A DNA stretch of 64,000 bases from Ganoderma boninense (Eukaryota > Basidiomycota > Agaricomycetes > Polyporales > Polyporaceae). The position numbers and the translations under genes are program-made. The DNA is taken from NCBI GenBank assembly GCA_002900995.3, contig CM035314.1, positions 2,442,267 to 2,506,266 on the forward strand, written 5' to 3'. The notes beneath the pieces are model-generated. The model did no database searches. It saw only the letters and a list, made by a program, of their open reading frames with translations, and was not told where the DNA came from. The stretch's first letter is position 1; each line of letters opens with the position of its first letter. Positions 45,814 to 54,826 of this stretch are shown here, piece after piece.

Positions 45814-48800
45814 ATGTGTGAAGTGCACAGAGACGGGACACACAGTCCACTTGCAGCAAGTGATCTCTCAACTTTTGGGTCCATGAGGTCAATCATGGAT
45901 ATGCCAATTGAGGGAGGAAAGCTTGCTCCACCAACATTCAGAGGAGACTCTGCAGATGTTGAGTTATTCATACGTCGGTTTGAGCGCCTAGCTGTGTCCC
46001 ACCACCTGACAGATCAGGAACGGTGTGATATGGTAACCGACTATTGTGGACGCATAGTCCGAGAAACAATAGAAGGGTTCAAGGCTTACCAGGATGGAGA
46101 CTGGGAAAAGCTCAAATCAGACATCCGGAGATTCTGGAATGCAGACCTGCAGTCTAAACGGTTCCGTGTCAAGGACCTAGAGACTCTGGTTATGCAGTCA
46201 CAGAGGCAGCAAATCCACGAGCTAGAAGATTGGCGCAAGTATCAGCGGAACTTTATCCGCATAGCTGGGTGGCTGCGAGGCCAAAACAAGCTCAGTGATG
46301 ATGACTACGCCTACTACATGTGGATTGGTCTGCACCCACGTTTCCGAGCTCGCTTGGAAAGCCGAATTCTTCTTGAAGATCCAAATCATGATATGTCAGA
46401 GCCGTTTTTGCCAGAGAATATCTCTAAAGCTGCAGAGGCTATTCTGGGCATACAGCGGTTCGATACTGAGCGACTCAGCTCAGATATTGATTACTGGCAT
46501 AATTTGGATGAGGAAGATAATAGGCAGTTTCCAGCTTCTTTGCAGAAAAAGAAGCAAAAGCGAGTGACTCGATTTATATCACCTGATGACAATGGTGATG
46601 ATGATGAGGAGGAGCAGAGAGTACCTGCCACTCACCATCAGTCGAGAAGGTCTATGCAAAGGCAGGACCAAAAACGTGAAGCGCCAGTAAGGCAGCGAGA
46701 CAAGCCACAGAATAGCAGTGAGGATGAATTTGACAAGCTAGTAGAGCGCATGCAAGCTCTATCACTTGATGACCCGAAGTATGGCATCATGTATATGAAA
46801 GCTTGCAGATTAAATCCTCTGGCTGCTGACTGTCTTCGCAAGCCTATGGTTAACAAAGTATCTCAAATGCCCTCTCATGAGGCAAGAAGAGATATGCCAC
46901 CACACATCTCACGGCAAAACCCAAACAGGTTTCTCTCTCAGCGAGAGCCACCAATGGGAAGGCCAAATGGATGCTACAGATGTGGTGAGCCTGGGCATGT
47001 CCTAAGAGACTGTTTCCAGATGCAAGACCTCCTCAATCAGCGCATTGTGCTGAAGGACTATCGTGGTCGATACATTCACCCAGATGGTGCAATTATTCGT
47101 CACGAGCCAGGTGAAACGCTAGTACAAGCTATTAAGCGTATGCACCCTGAAGTCCACTTGATAACTTGTCATCAAACACTTGATGAAAGTCAAGAGGATG
47201 ATGATCAGTATGCAGATGTCATGGTGTACCCAGTTGAACGCAGTCAGCGTGAGACTCGGTCATACCGGAAACAGACATCAGGAGGACCCCAAGCATCTCG
47301 AGTTGCAGCTCAGGACAAGGGTCGGAGAAAAGAGGCTGTTTCAGGATATAAACATGCCTACTCTCCTCCCTCATTTCCAACTATAAATCCAAGTCCAGTG
47401 GAAACCCACCAAAGAGCATTTAATCCAGACAAGGATACAGAGATGTTCGACAGCACACCTGTATCAAAGCCTGCTAAGCCAGCAGCTTCTGGAGCTCATG
47501 CAGTGGAGAAGCCACGTCCGGCAAGCAAGACATCCCAAATTAGCAAGGATGTGGATCCTGGTGTTGTCCTAGACAAAATTCTAGACACACCTGTTACACT
47601 TCCAATCCGGGAGATAGTCGGATCATCGAAGGAGGTATCGGCCTGCTTGCAAGATGCAATCAAGGTCAAAAAAGTAGACCTTGGGCAGCCTATCACTTCG
47701 AACTTGGTGACGAAGAACAAGCAAGACTCTTTAATCCACATAGAGATGAAGTACAAGGATACACCCATTGACTTCATTGTGGATACTGGGTCAGAGCTAA
47801 ATATAATCAGCCAGAGAGTTTATGACATGTTCGAGGGGCTTGTCATAAATCCGGCTGAGGCAGTAACAATGTGGGATGCCAATGGAGGATCTTCCAAGTT
47901 ACTAGGCTTGGTACAGGAAATTCCTCTAAAGATTGGTCCCATCTATACACCAGTTGATGCATATGTCTCTACGAGTCCTGCATTTACTGGGGTATTAGGC
48001 CGACCGTGGCAAAGAGAACATCACATTGGAATTGAAGAGAGGGAAGAAGGCACCTTCCTCACTTTTCCCAATGATGATGGAGTCAGCCGGTCACGCCTCA
48101 GAGTACCAGAAGCCTATATTCGCCCTGTAGGATCTGGTCCACCATCGCTTTTACCAGAAAGCGAGGTGTTTGGCATTGTTGCAGAATGGTCTGCTGATAA
48201 AGCAGAAGTCTATACAGGACAGGATGCAGCCATAAATCCTGATCCATCCACTGTCAATAGCTCTACTGCACTCAGCCAGGGTAGAGATATTATCCAAAGC
48301 TCACAAGATGAGCTAATGGATATTGACAGTGAAGACACTAGTGCAAGTATGCAAGACATAAATAGCAATGATGCTGCATCAGCACAGGACCTATTATGTC
48401 TTCAGCGCACTAGCTCCTGTACCTCATCCAACACTGAAGATAGTGTTGAAGATGAGATAGACATGTTCTTGCAACAAGACCCATGGGACTACTTGCCTGA
48501 TGAAGACACAATCTACGAGAAGAGGACATATCACATCATAAAAGATAGACTTCAACAAGAAATTCCAGAGATGCCTCCCATCAAGTCAGGACCATGCACA
48601 ATCCTGACAGATGCATCTCTTGAATTTTCTGGAGTCCTATCACCAGTTGATGGATATACCTTTTTATTGAGAGATGCAAAAATCTTCAATAAAAAGGAGA
48701 GCTACTATGGCCATGCAGTGGTACAAGTGTTCCCATATAGTGAAGACAATTTGGCAAAGCTATTGGAGTGCAATAACACTTCAAAAGAGCCAATGGTCTG

Positions 48801-49926
48801 TCACCTAGCTTCAGAGCTAGAAGAGGAACCCAACATAGTAGCCGGACCAATTATTACCAATAGTAATTCGGTCCGATGTCCAGTTATCACTCTGGATATT
48901 CACATAGAAGGCGCACAAGTACCATTTGTCCTTGACACTGGATCAGAAATAAACTGCATCAGTGCCAAGCTATGGGAACTTTTATGTGAAAAATCCTGTG
49001 ATACAAGTAACTCCTGTAAAATTATGGGAGTAACCGGACAGCAGTTGCAGTGTCTAGGAGTCTGGGAAACAACTATTGAGTTCAACATAGTATGGACTTT
49101 AACCAAGTTCCATATTATTAAAGGACTCAAGGTTCCTGGAATTCTAGGATGTCCATGGCAACGGGCAAACCAGTTGAAGCTTGAGCATACAGCTGACGGG
49201 ATAGACATCCAAGTCCGGTCTCCAGAAAGACCAAGTCAGCTGCCTATGACAACACATATACCGCATACTGTCAAGAAACAACTTGAGTATGCAACTATGC
49301 CAGCTTCATGCCTCTGTGGAATAACCATGGAGCAGCCCAATAATGGACTAGACCTAGACATTACACAGAAAAATATTGGACAAGACCCATGGAAGCCTGA
49401 TGAAGATACTGGAGAACCATATGGAGATGACCCTCTGCCGAGCAAGGTCAACACAGAAAACAGGCTGTACCAACGCTTGCTCAAGCTCTATGCAGACAAA
49501 GCTAGTCGAAACCTAAGGGTACCTCGACCAAAGCTTGAGCTGATAGAGCCATTTGAAGTGGATCAGGTTGATTGTGCTACAAAAACCACCCTTCAAATAA
49601 CCAGTGATCAAGAAACATTCTTGCTGCGTAATGTTTTGCTCAAGATCAATGGGAAATACCAGGAGGGACATGGCATCCTTCACATGGTATATTTTCCACA
49701 TGAGACAGAGCGCATGCAAGCAGCAAGAATAGAAAGGCCCAAGTCACCAGATTCAGACAAGTCTCTGGATCTAGGTGAAAACAATGCTGTAGAGCAGTTC
49801 TATGCTCAGTTCAGGCCATACCGCCCAACACTGCATGACCTTGAACAGTCCATGATAGAAATGGGGTATGAACAAGCCAGATCACTGCCTACCACCAAGA
49901 GTCACCACATAAATAATGAGTTATAG
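45814..49926 (+). CDS. gag: Inner element Gag with two retropepsin domains
   Basis: 1370 codons without interruption. The capsid-like part occupies residues ~25-220 (FRGDSADVELFIRRFERLA, then WNADLQSKRFRVKDLETLV and YYMWIGLHPRFRARL). A CCHC zinc knuckle CYRCGEPGHVLRDC begins at residue 387. Protease 1: IVDTGSELNIIS with Asp657, closed by GVLGRPWQ. Protease 2: VLDTGSEINCIS with Asp1041, closed by GILGCPWQ. An acidic linker separates them. Retropepsins work as homodimers, so two copies in one chain could form an internal dimer or differ in substrate. The true start may be a later Met (MRSIMDMPIEGG). Pol lies 4.9 kb downstream and must be expressed separately. Confidence 0.9.
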   Translation: MCEVHRDGTHSPLAASDLSTFGSMRSIMDMPIEGGKLAPPTFRGDSADVELFIRRFERLAVSHHLTDQERCDMVTDYCGRIVRETIEGFKAYQDGDWEKLKSDIRRFWNADLQSKRFRVKDLETLVMQSQRQQIHELEDWRKYQRNFIRIAGWLRGQNKLSDDDYAYYMWIGLHPRFRARLESRILLEDPNHDMSEPFLPENISKAAEAILGIQRFDTERLSSDIDYWHNLDEEDNRQFPASLQKKKQKRVTRFISPDDNGDDDEEEQRVPATHHQSRRSMQRQDQKREAPVRQRDKPQNSSEDEFDKLVERMQALSLDDPKYGIMYMKACRLNPLAADCLRKPMVNKVSQMPSHEARRDMPPHISRQNPNRFLSQREPPMGRPNGCYRCGEPGHVLRDCFQMQDLLNQRIVLKDYRGRYIHPDGAIIRHEPGETLVQAIKRMHPEVHLITCHQTLDESQEDDDQYADVMVYPVERSQRETRSYRKQTSGGPQASRVAAQDKGRRKEAVSGYKHAYSPPSFPTINPSPVETHQRAFNPDKDTEMFDSTPVSKPAKPAASGAHAVEKPRPASKTSQISKDVDPGVVLDKILDTPVTLPIREIVGSSKEVSACLQDAIKVKKVDLGQPITSNLVTKNKQDSLIHIEMKYKDTPIDFIVDTGSELNIISQRVYDMFEGLVINPAEAVTMWDANGGSSKLLGLVQEIPLKIGPIYTPVDAYVSTSPAFTGVLGRPWQREHHIGIEEREEGTFLTFPNDDGVSRSRLRVPEAYIRPVGSGPPSLLPESEVFGIVAEWSADKAEVYTGQDAAINPDPSTVNSSTALSQGRDIIQSSQDELMDIDSEDTSASMQDINSNDAASAQDLLCLQRTSSCTSSNTEDSVEDEIDMFLQQDPWDYLPDEDTIYEKRTYHIIKDRLQQEIPEMPPIKSGPCTILTDASLEFSGVLSPVDGYTFLLRDAKIFNKKESYYGHAVVQVFPYSEDNLAKLLECNNTSKEPMVCHLASELEEEPNIVAGPIITNSNSVRCPVITLDIHIEGAQVPFVLDTGSEINCISAKLWELLCEKSCDTSNSCKIMGVTGQQLQCLGVWETTIEFNIVWTLTKFHIIKGLKVPGILGCPWQRANQLKLEHTADGIDIQVRSPERPSQLPMTTHIPHTVKKQLEYATMPASCLCGITMEQPNNGLDLDITQKNIGQDPWKPDEDTGEPYGDDPLPSKVNTENRLYQRLLKLYADKASRNLRVPRPKLELIEPFEVDQVDCATKTTLQITSDQETFLLRNVLLKINGKYQEGHGILHMVYFPHETERMQAARIERPKSPDSDKSLDLGENNAVEQFYAQFRPYRPTLHDLEQSMIEMGYEQARSLPTTKSHHINNEL

Positions 49927-50498
49927 TTGTATCAGCCAAAGATACACTTGACTCAAGCACAAAAGATAAATCTTTGTGCATAGAAATATTTATGGGACTC
50001 AACACAGCTTCAAGTTGATCAAGTGTTTATTGTTATAACACCATTGTTATAATAATATAATACTATGATTGACTTGAATAAAAACAGCACTAGTAAAAGA
50101 TATAAAGGCAGCTATTAAGCTTAATAGCCAAAAGCTTAATAGTCTAAATACCCCATTTTGAAGTCATTGGATCTACAAGCACAGCAAAAGGCCCCACTGG
50201 ATCTAGAACCTAGCCCTTGGAGCAAAGCTATACACCTGTCAAGCTATCTAAGAATGGTTAAGACTAGTAGACTAACCAAAATGAGTTAGTACTGCTACTT
50301 AACCATACTTAGATTAGAACCAGATCAAGAAACTCTGGAGAACCACCTAGAGAGCCGAAGAACCACCTAGAGAGGAGCGGAAAAAGAGAAACAGCTGCAA
50401 AGTTCAGCAGACAAGCCAACACAGAGGAGGGAATAAAAGAACCACACCACCTATAGGGGGAGAGCAGGGAAAAGACACATCCTTGACCTCCAACCAGC
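49927..50498 (+). other. AT-rich spacer with inverted repeats
   Basis: No coding signal. Contains an 18-bp perfect palindrome and a hairpin TTATAACA/TGTTATAA near 50035-50055, plus GCACAAAAGAT/ATCTTTGTGC near 49960-49980 with one bulge. Confidence 0.6.
50111..50128. repeat. 18-bp perfect palindrome
   Basis: GCTATTAAGCTTAATAGC, self-complementary over its whole length; AAGCTTAATAG is repeated 14 bp further on. Confidence 0.9.
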
Positions 50499-51601
50499 AT
50501 GCCCCAGTTCAGCATCACCCCCCAGAGTGTCCTCACACTCCTCCCTCCTCCCGGTCACCCTGACCGCTTCAGGCACATGCTCAGCCTTGTATCCTGTCAC
50601 ACCGAGGAGCCTCTTATTCAGGAGGCTGGCCCACTCGCTGTTCAAGCCGACAACATCTATACTGCGCACAACATGGTTAGTCCTTGGGACCCCAACCATG
50701 TGGTGAGCATCTACACCATTGGAGACACGGACCTGTTCGTGGACGGCCAAGCCCGCTATGGCCACGGCATGCTCTTCTTTGAAGAGGCACCTAGGCCTCC
50801 TGTTATGGCCGGTGCTCCACTCTCCCCTCCGCCGTTGCCTGCCCCAGCCAACACTCCAGCCAACCTGGCTGTGGTTAGGGACACTCCGCCATTCCACATC
50901 CCTGCACCTCCCACTCCGCCGCCCCTTGTCGCTGCAATGATTGAGCGGGCTAGGGCCGAGAACCTGGCAGGCCAAGCTACACCTGTCAGGGAGAGCTCGG
51001 GTGAGTCGCTCGTGCTTGCTAGAGCACTCGTGATCGCACTCACCGAGGCGTTGGTGCAAGTGTTAGCCAACACTATGGCAAACACTCCTCCTCCCTACGG
51101 GACAACCCAGGCAACTCCGGAAATCAACTATGAGAAGACGGAGGTTAGCATGGACGAAGAAACCTATGCAGACGAAGACGAACTGGAGTACATGGAGCTC
51201 CAGTACCCAGCCACCCCTGAGCCGGAGGGAACTCCTGCCTTGGTGGGCGGCCTTACCACTGTGGACGAAGAAGACGAGTCCTCCGAGGACATGCCAGAGG
51301 TCATCGATGTGGACGCCCTCCGGACGAGCTCCAGGAGAACACTCCACGCTACAGCCTTCGCCCTCGCAACCCTGCTCCTACTGAAGTGGAGCCCTACGAC
51401 CCATTCCCTGACAGGCCCAACCTGGCACTGCGGGGAGAAGAAGCTGTCAACCTCCAGCTGCTGCTCACACGCCCTCCGAGCACCTGGACAAAGAACGATG
51501 TAGCGGCCATGAAGTCTATTCTGAGCTCGCTGCGCCGTGCTGCAAAGAGCCGGCTCGGCTATGGCCAGGTAGCGAGGCCTGATGCTGCACACTATGATTG
51601 A
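50499..51601 (+). CDS. Extra ORF of the inner element, frameshifted near its end
   Basis: Starts at ATG 50499. The first ~90 residues look folded (SVLTLLPPPGHPDRFRHML, DPNHVVSIYTIGDTDLFVDG). A Pro/Ala-rich linker, helical stretch and acidic region follow. Good codon-like sequence shifts to another frame near 51320-51340, where PYDPFPDRPNLALRGEEAVN continues to a stop at 51601, so one indel has occurred. No membrane segment, so it is not an envelope-like protein. No family recognised; not a usual Ty3/gypsy component. Confidence 0.5.
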
Positions 51602-51902
51602 AGAAGAGACTCCTATGAGTCAGCAAGCACGAGGTGTATGATGTGAGAGTGCACCTGTACGAGAGAAAAGGTACGGCCATCTGTATGAATACGCGTGGGG
51701 CCGAGTTGCGTCTGCAGGGTCCCAGTCGAGGTCCATAGCCACGCCCTGTATGATACAAAAGCAGTCAGTGTACTGCAACGGCGGATAGGCTTAACAGTTC
51801 TAGATGGCACGCGGTGAGTCACGAAGGTTCTCGAAGGCTCGAGAAGCAGCCAGTGGCTAGAAGAGCTAGCTGGAGAGCCCTAGAGTGAGGCTCTCGGAGA
51901 GG

Positions 51903-51911
51903 TATATATAA
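51903..51911 (+). promoter_or_regulatory. Internal TATA-like element 1
   Basis: TATATATAA in the spacer, 28 bp before an ATG (51939) that opens a 234-codon Arg/Lys/Gln-rich frame without motifs. The hairpin units described below lie downstream, so any transcript from here would contain them. Confidence 0.4.
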
Positions 51912-52561
51912 GGCCACCTCAAAGGAGGAAAGGGCAAGATGCCCGCAGCCAAGCACCAGCGCGACACAGAGTCGCGGATGCACGTTCCGTACTCGAAAGA
52001 GCGAGCACGGCAGAAACGGGCTGGACGGCCACAGGCACAATGGTGCCACCTCTCTCAAAGGTCACCTCCACAGAGGAGGAAAGGACCAGGCTGCCTGCCC
52101 ACATCACGAAGGATGGAGCAGACATCGAGACGTCTCTCGAGCCAAGCCCGTGACAAGCAGGAGCAGAGGTCTCACAGAGGAGAACCTCACCAAGCCCTGA
52201 TCCGCAAGAGTGCTACGAACTGTGCAGAGCAAATGGACACTCACCTGGAGGCCAAGACCAACTGGCCAGAGCCACCCGCGTACTCTCCCGTCCACTACGA
52301 GGACAAGAGGGAGATGGGCACCAGGCCCACCGAGAAAGCAGGCCGTACGGAGACACAGGTGGCGCATCAGCACCCAAAGGGAGAAGGAGCCTGTGGAGCA
52401 AGCTCCCAGACACTATACGAGGAGTGTGGCCATGGAATAACCACGATCACACTGCCTCGCAAGCCGTTGGACGAATCTAGGTGGGAGAAGAGGAGGGCAC
52501 TCGCTGCATCTCCCATCCAAGATAAGTCTTGTGGCACCGCGCCACGCCGGGCGCACCAGGA

Positions 52562-52820
52562 GCCGTGTCATTGGACACGGCGAAACCAAGGGAAGGAGCT
52601 GCGTCATTGGACACAGCTGGAGGACAAGTCTGGTGGCTGTTGAGCCACCAGAACACGAGCACGACGGCAGCACAGCGGCACGCGTGCGAGATGCACACGT
52701 GCAGCGCTGCCCGAGGCCCGTACCACATCGAGGACACACACCGTTAGGTGTGCCCAAGGCCCTGGATCGCTGTTGAAGCGACCAGGAGGGAAGTGGACCA
52801 GGCGGCAGCACGTTGGTGCT
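52562..52820 (+). repeat. Six-hairpin unit, copy A
   Basis: Hairpins, left arm/loop/right arm: A1 52562-52581 GCCGTGTC/ATTG/GACACGGC; A2 52597-52618 AGCTGCGTC/ATTG/GACACAGCT (one mismatch); A3 52629-52652 TCTGGTGGCT/GTTG/AGCCACCAGA; A4 52737-52752 CACACC/GTTA/GGTGTG; A5 52761-52786 CCTGGaTCGCT/GTTGA/AGCGACCAGG; A6 52807-52820 AGCAC/GTTG/GTGCT. Loops are almost always ATTG or GTTG. A further hairpin, GCGTC/GTTG/GACGC, lies at 52923-52936 between the copies. Confidence 0.85.
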
Positions 52821-52999
52821 CCAGCGCCGGTCCCAAAATGCAGGAAAAAGAGAAAAAGAAGGAGGGGAAAGGGCTTACCTATGCCCGAGGTCCAAGTCCG
52901 CCCCCGACGAACGCCTAGCGAAGCGTCGTTGGACGCACTGCGCCACACCGGGCACGCCGATGACCGCACCATGCCGGGTGCGCGAACGGAGAAAAGCTG

Positions 53000-53295
53000 G
53001 AGCCGCGTCATTGGACGCGGCGACGAGAGCAATAGAAGGCCGCGTCATTGGACGCGGCCGGAGACAAAAAGAGTCTGGCAGCTGTTGAGCTGCCAGAACG
53101 AGAGCGCCGGACAGTGCGGGCGCATGCGCACAGGACGCGTACGCACAGCGCCGCCCGACGCCCTATGCGTCGAGGACGCGTCATTGGACACGTCCGAGGG
53201 GCCTCGAGTCGCTATTGAGCGACTGCGCAGGCAGGAGACCGCGCCGCCGGGCCATAGAGCTGCAGGGAGGAGGCTTGTGTGCGTTGGCACACAGC
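53000..53295 (+). repeat. Six-hairpin unit, copy B
   Basis: Offset about 440 bp from copy A, same order: B1 53000-53019 GCCGCGTC/ATTG/GACGCGGC; B2 53036-53057 GGCCGCGTC/ATTG/GACGCGGCC; B3 53072-53095 TCTGGCAGCT/GTTG/AGCTGCCAGA; B4 53174-53195 GGACGCGTC/ATTG/GACACGTCC (one mismatch); B5 53207-53224 AGTCGCT/ATTG/AGCGACT; B6 53277-53292 GTGTGC/GTTG/GCACAC. Flanking sequence is also homologous (GAGCC before hairpin 1, AAGAG...GAAAGGG/GGGGCT-type purine run after hairpin 6). Where A and B differ in a stem, both arms usually differ together. Confidence 0.85.
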
Positions 53296-54099
53296 CCCAG
53301 GTCCCAGAATGCGAAAAGAAAAGAGGAAAAAAGAGAGAGAGGGGCTCACCTGAGAGCCCAAGACCCGTCCCAACGCGACCCCAACGCGTTGAGGGGCCGC
53401 AGATCCTAGTCCCACCGGTCTCCAGACCTTGTGAAGGCCACTGGAGGGCATCTTGAGGGCCCAGGACGCGATCGAGGGTCGCCAGAGGGTGCTCCAAGGT
53501 CGAGGACGAGGTCGAGAGCAGCCAGAGAGCCGGAGGAAGAGAGGCGAGGCGACGGGAAGACGAGACGTGCGCTGGCACAGCAGTGCCAGCCAAAACGGGC
53601 GATTAAGCGCCCAAGTAGCGCCCAAGCGCCCTGGCGGCATGCCCATGCCAGCGCCAGGACGGGAAAAGGCGCCCGCGGAGCGTTGCAGCCGCGATAACCG
53701 GAGCACGGGCCGGGAGATTAGATAACGGCACCCGGTCCGAAGGACATGTGACGAGCAGGGTCACGTGCCCCCAGCCAGAAGGGCAACAAGGCCCAAAACG
53801 GAAGGCATACCAACCTCCCAGGGTCGGGACTCCGAAAACGGCAGTCATACGTGACGCCTAAGGTCGGCATGCCCAAAACAGTTGTCCTGAGCATTGTCCA
53901 GGGTCGATACACCAAATAGGGGTGCTATTGACATTATCTAAGCTTGCATAAGCTGGATAACCCTGGGATAGCCCCATTTCGGGACTAAACGATGCGAAAA
54001 AGGGTAATTGGAGCTAAAATATGGCCAATAACCTCCCAAAAAGGCTGGGATAGGCCAGAAAATGCCCCAAAAATCCCAGAAAATGGCGGAGAAATCGGA
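53296..54099 (+). other. Inner element spacer
   Basis: GC-rich first half with a further inverted repeat (CAACGCG...CGCGTTG near 53370-53390), then AT-richer. Long overlapping Arg-rich ORFs on both strands show no motif or bias. Confidence 0.5.
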
Positions 54100-54204
54100 G
54101 AAAATTCTGGAATATTCTGGAAGGATTACGTAATCCATCGAAGGTGCCAGAACCTTCCAGAATGGCACAGAATATTCCGGTGAAGCTGCAGCATACATAT
54201 ATAA
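54100..54204 (+). promoter_or_regulatory. Internal promoter-like module: five-unit heat-shock element and TATA
   Basis: GAA 54100, TTC 54105, GAA 54110, TTC 54115 and GAA 54120, each 2 nt apart, followed by scattered TTCCAGAA/ATTCCGG and a TATATAA box at 54198-54204. The arrangement copies that of the LTR U3 and lies about 620 bp upstream of pol. Confidence 0.5.
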
Positions 54205-54238
54205 GTGCTGCGAAGAGAGCCTTGGAGGATGTCCAACA

Positions 54239-54514
54239 ATGAAGGACCCCACTCTTGAAGCAAGGCTAGCCACCATTGAACAAGCGGAGAACAAGCGGAA
54301 GAGCACAGCAGCGCGACTGCTTCACAAGAAGAAGAAGAAGCAGTCTGGTTCACGAAAAGCTGTAATCCAGCGAATGATTCAGGCATGCAAGCATAGCAAT
54401 GCAAAGCGCAAGCAGGAGCAAAAGCGGTCAATGTTTGGAACACAAACCAAACACAATGCACTCCTGCATCCTGAACCATTGACGGATTACCCATTGACGG
54501 AACCAAGTGGATAA
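54239..54514 (+). CDS. 91-codon basic ORF after the internal TATA box
   Basis: ATG 35 nt after the TATA box. Starts MKDPTLEARLATIEQAENKR (a helix), continues with a Lys-rich stretch and ends before pol. Highly basic, possibly nucleic-acid binding; no family recognised. Confidence 0.35.
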   Translation: MKDPTLEARLATIEQAENKRKSTAARLLHKKKKKQSGSRKAVIQRMIQACKHSNAKRKQEQKRSMFGTQTKHNALLHPEPLTDYPLTEPSG

Positions 54515-54826
54515 TCAGAAAAGCTTTAATGCTTATTGGATCCAAAGCACGTGATACGGAGGTCAGGCTTACGGCGTGCTAAGGTTTCAATTAAGCTGGA
54601 AGCTGAATGATATACCACTGAGTCTACAAGACCAGGAGATTAGTGTGCTAGTTGCACACATAGGAGGTGTTTATCGAGAACTGTGGGGCGACGGAAGCTA
54701 GAGTAACAGTGCTTTGTCCCTGCTACGACGTTAAACTGGCAACGGTTAATAGTTTGAGACTATTAAAACCCCAAGCACATTACTCTAACTAGACGTCCAA
54801 CACAACATCAACCGCTCAAGTCAAAG

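Noticed and set aside
51939..53725. Arg/Gln-rich ORFs of 80-234 codons in the inner spacer
   Set aside because: They overlap in several frames, are interrupted by hairpins and show no motif; kept only as a possible TATA-linked ORF.
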